The notes beneath the pieces were generated by a model. The model ran no database searches. It was not told the DNA's origin and saw only the letters and a list, made by a program, of their open reading frames with translations. Shown one piece after another: positions 4,532 through 5,004 of a DNA stretch of 5,004 nucleotides (the first letter of the stretch is position 1; each line of letters starts with the position of its first letter). A program made the position numbers and the translations under genes. This DNA is from Candidatus Iainarchaeum sp. (GTDB lineage: Archaea > Iainarchaeota > Iainarchaeia > Iainarchaeales > GW2011-AR10). The DNA lies in contig JACPKT010000145.1 in NCBI GenBank assembly GCA_016186855.1, positions 1 through 5,004 on the forward strand, read 5' to 3'.

Positions 4532-5004
4532 TTACTTCATTTGCATCAAACCTACCAAATCGCCAAGCGATAAAATGACGGAAGGGATAGAAGTTATTGG
4601 CTCTACTTCCACTTGGCCAAACGGGATTGCAAGAATTATTCTTGTAAACAACCCAATCATTATCAGGGTATCATCAATTTCTGGAATTTGCGGCCCGCCT
4701 TCTTCCCAGTACGGTTTTACAGTTTGACTTCCTTCCAAATCTTTGATTATTGTTGACATGGTGTCATAGAAAAAACCATAATTCATTTTTATTGCTGCGT
4801 CCACTTCCTCTGGTTTTTGCTCTGGAAACTCCATTTTTACTAGGGTGGTTTTGTCAACTGACAAAAAAAACCACACTATTGTTTCAGATTCGTCATTTAT
4901 TTCAAATACTATTTTTGCGTTGCCACCAAACGCACCGCTTATCCTGTTAATTGTCTGCATCACCTGCGGATCTTGGCGCATTTGCTCTATTTCTGTTGCA
5001 GTAG
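4532..5004 (-). CDS. Hypothetical protein, possibly SCP2-like (partial)
   Basis: The frame is open to the right edge and ends at TAA 4532-4534; about 157 residues are visible and the N-terminus is outside. An internal ATG at 4981 exists, but the eight codons before it (TATEIEQ region) are open, so it need not be the start. The first half (INRISGAFGGNAKIVFEIND, strands around IVWFFLSVDKT and TLVKMEF, then AIKMNYGFFYDTM) follows the order seen in SCP2 sterol-transfer domains: strands, then a D/A-x-x-I-x-M-x-Y-x-x-F motif leading into a helix. The last 45 residues carry hydrophobic stretches (TLIMIGLFTRIILAIPFG and IPSVILSLGDLVGLM), which could form a hydrophobic cavity or bind membrane. The SCP2 link is by eye and weak. 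Coding status is supported by length and composition. It converges on cutA. Confidence 0.65.
   Translation of the reverse strand, partial: TATEIEQMRQDPQVMQTINRISGAFGGNAKIVFEINDESETIVWFFLSVDKTTLVKMEFPEQKPEEVDAAIKMNYGFFYDTMSTIIKDLEGSQTVKPYWEEGGPQIPEIDDTLIMIGLFTRIILAIPFGQVEVEPITSIPSVILSLGDLVGLMQMK

Noticed and set aside
2937..4546. CATTTGCAT recurring at 2937-2945, 4331-4339, 4538-4546 and inverted at 3982-3990
   Set aside because: Nine bases in AT-rich sequence, three of the four within or at the start of coding frames (Met-Gln-Met or Ala-Asn codons); probably chance. The 4331/4538 pair flanks copies 4 and 5 but is too weak to call a target duplication.
4315..4727. Plus-strand open frames across 4315-4578 and 4422-4727
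   Set aside because: They read through element copies 4 and 5 and then run antisense to the more convincing minus-strand gene at 4532-5004; beyond the repeat-derived YYRP segments nothing looks like a protein family.

Overview
The window looks archaeal. The alanyl-tRNA synthetase is the archaeal form, with an N-terminal zinc-ribbon-like Cys cluster. The RNase P RNA has the universal core motifs. TATA-like boxes sit about 23-30 bases before the inferred starts of three transcripts, and transcripts seem to end in plain T-runs. Compact AT-rich genes and a short AlaRS would fit a DPANN-type or other small uncultured archaeon, but lineage cannot be fixed from this sequence.

Layout, left to right. 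(1) 1-189, minus: N-terminal part of a small membrane protein resembling the PLDc_N type, cut by the window edge. (2) 211-2748, minus: alaS, complete. (3) 2749-2901: alaS leader with a promoter-like box, an exact 15-base direct repeat, a possible 33-codon leader ORF and one copy of a structured repeat. (4) 2902-3393, minus: unrecognised 163-residue protein. (5) 3439-3919, minus: RNase P RNA, unusually long because its P12 region consists of two head-to-head copies of the same repeat. (6) 3982-4314, plus: cutA. (7) 4315-4531: non-coding stretch with two more copies in direct orientation. (8) 4532-5004, minus: C-terminal part of a protein possibly related to the SCP2 fold, cut by the right edge.

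The main discovery candidate is a dispersed element of 57 bases with five copies in this window (2754-2810 minus, 3673-3730 minus, 3729-3785 plus, 4387-4443 plus, 4473-4529 plus). Each copy reads TAYTAYC, an 8-bp hairpin with a 3-base loop (4 in one copy), a linker of exactly 13 bases, then a 6-bp hairpin with a 6-base loop. Stem sequences differ between copies but stay paired, so structure rather than sequence is conserved. The copies occupy three different contexts: an mRNA leader, the interior of an essential RNA, and a convergent intergenic region. I know of no described archaeal family with this architecture, though Rickettsia palindromic elements and the STRR repeats in cyanobacterial rnpB are conceptual parallels.

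The genes are mostly housekeeping (translation, tRNA processing, metal or stress protein, membrane protein) and do not form one pathway. The interest lies in how the repeat has reshaped the alaS start region and the RNase P RNA.
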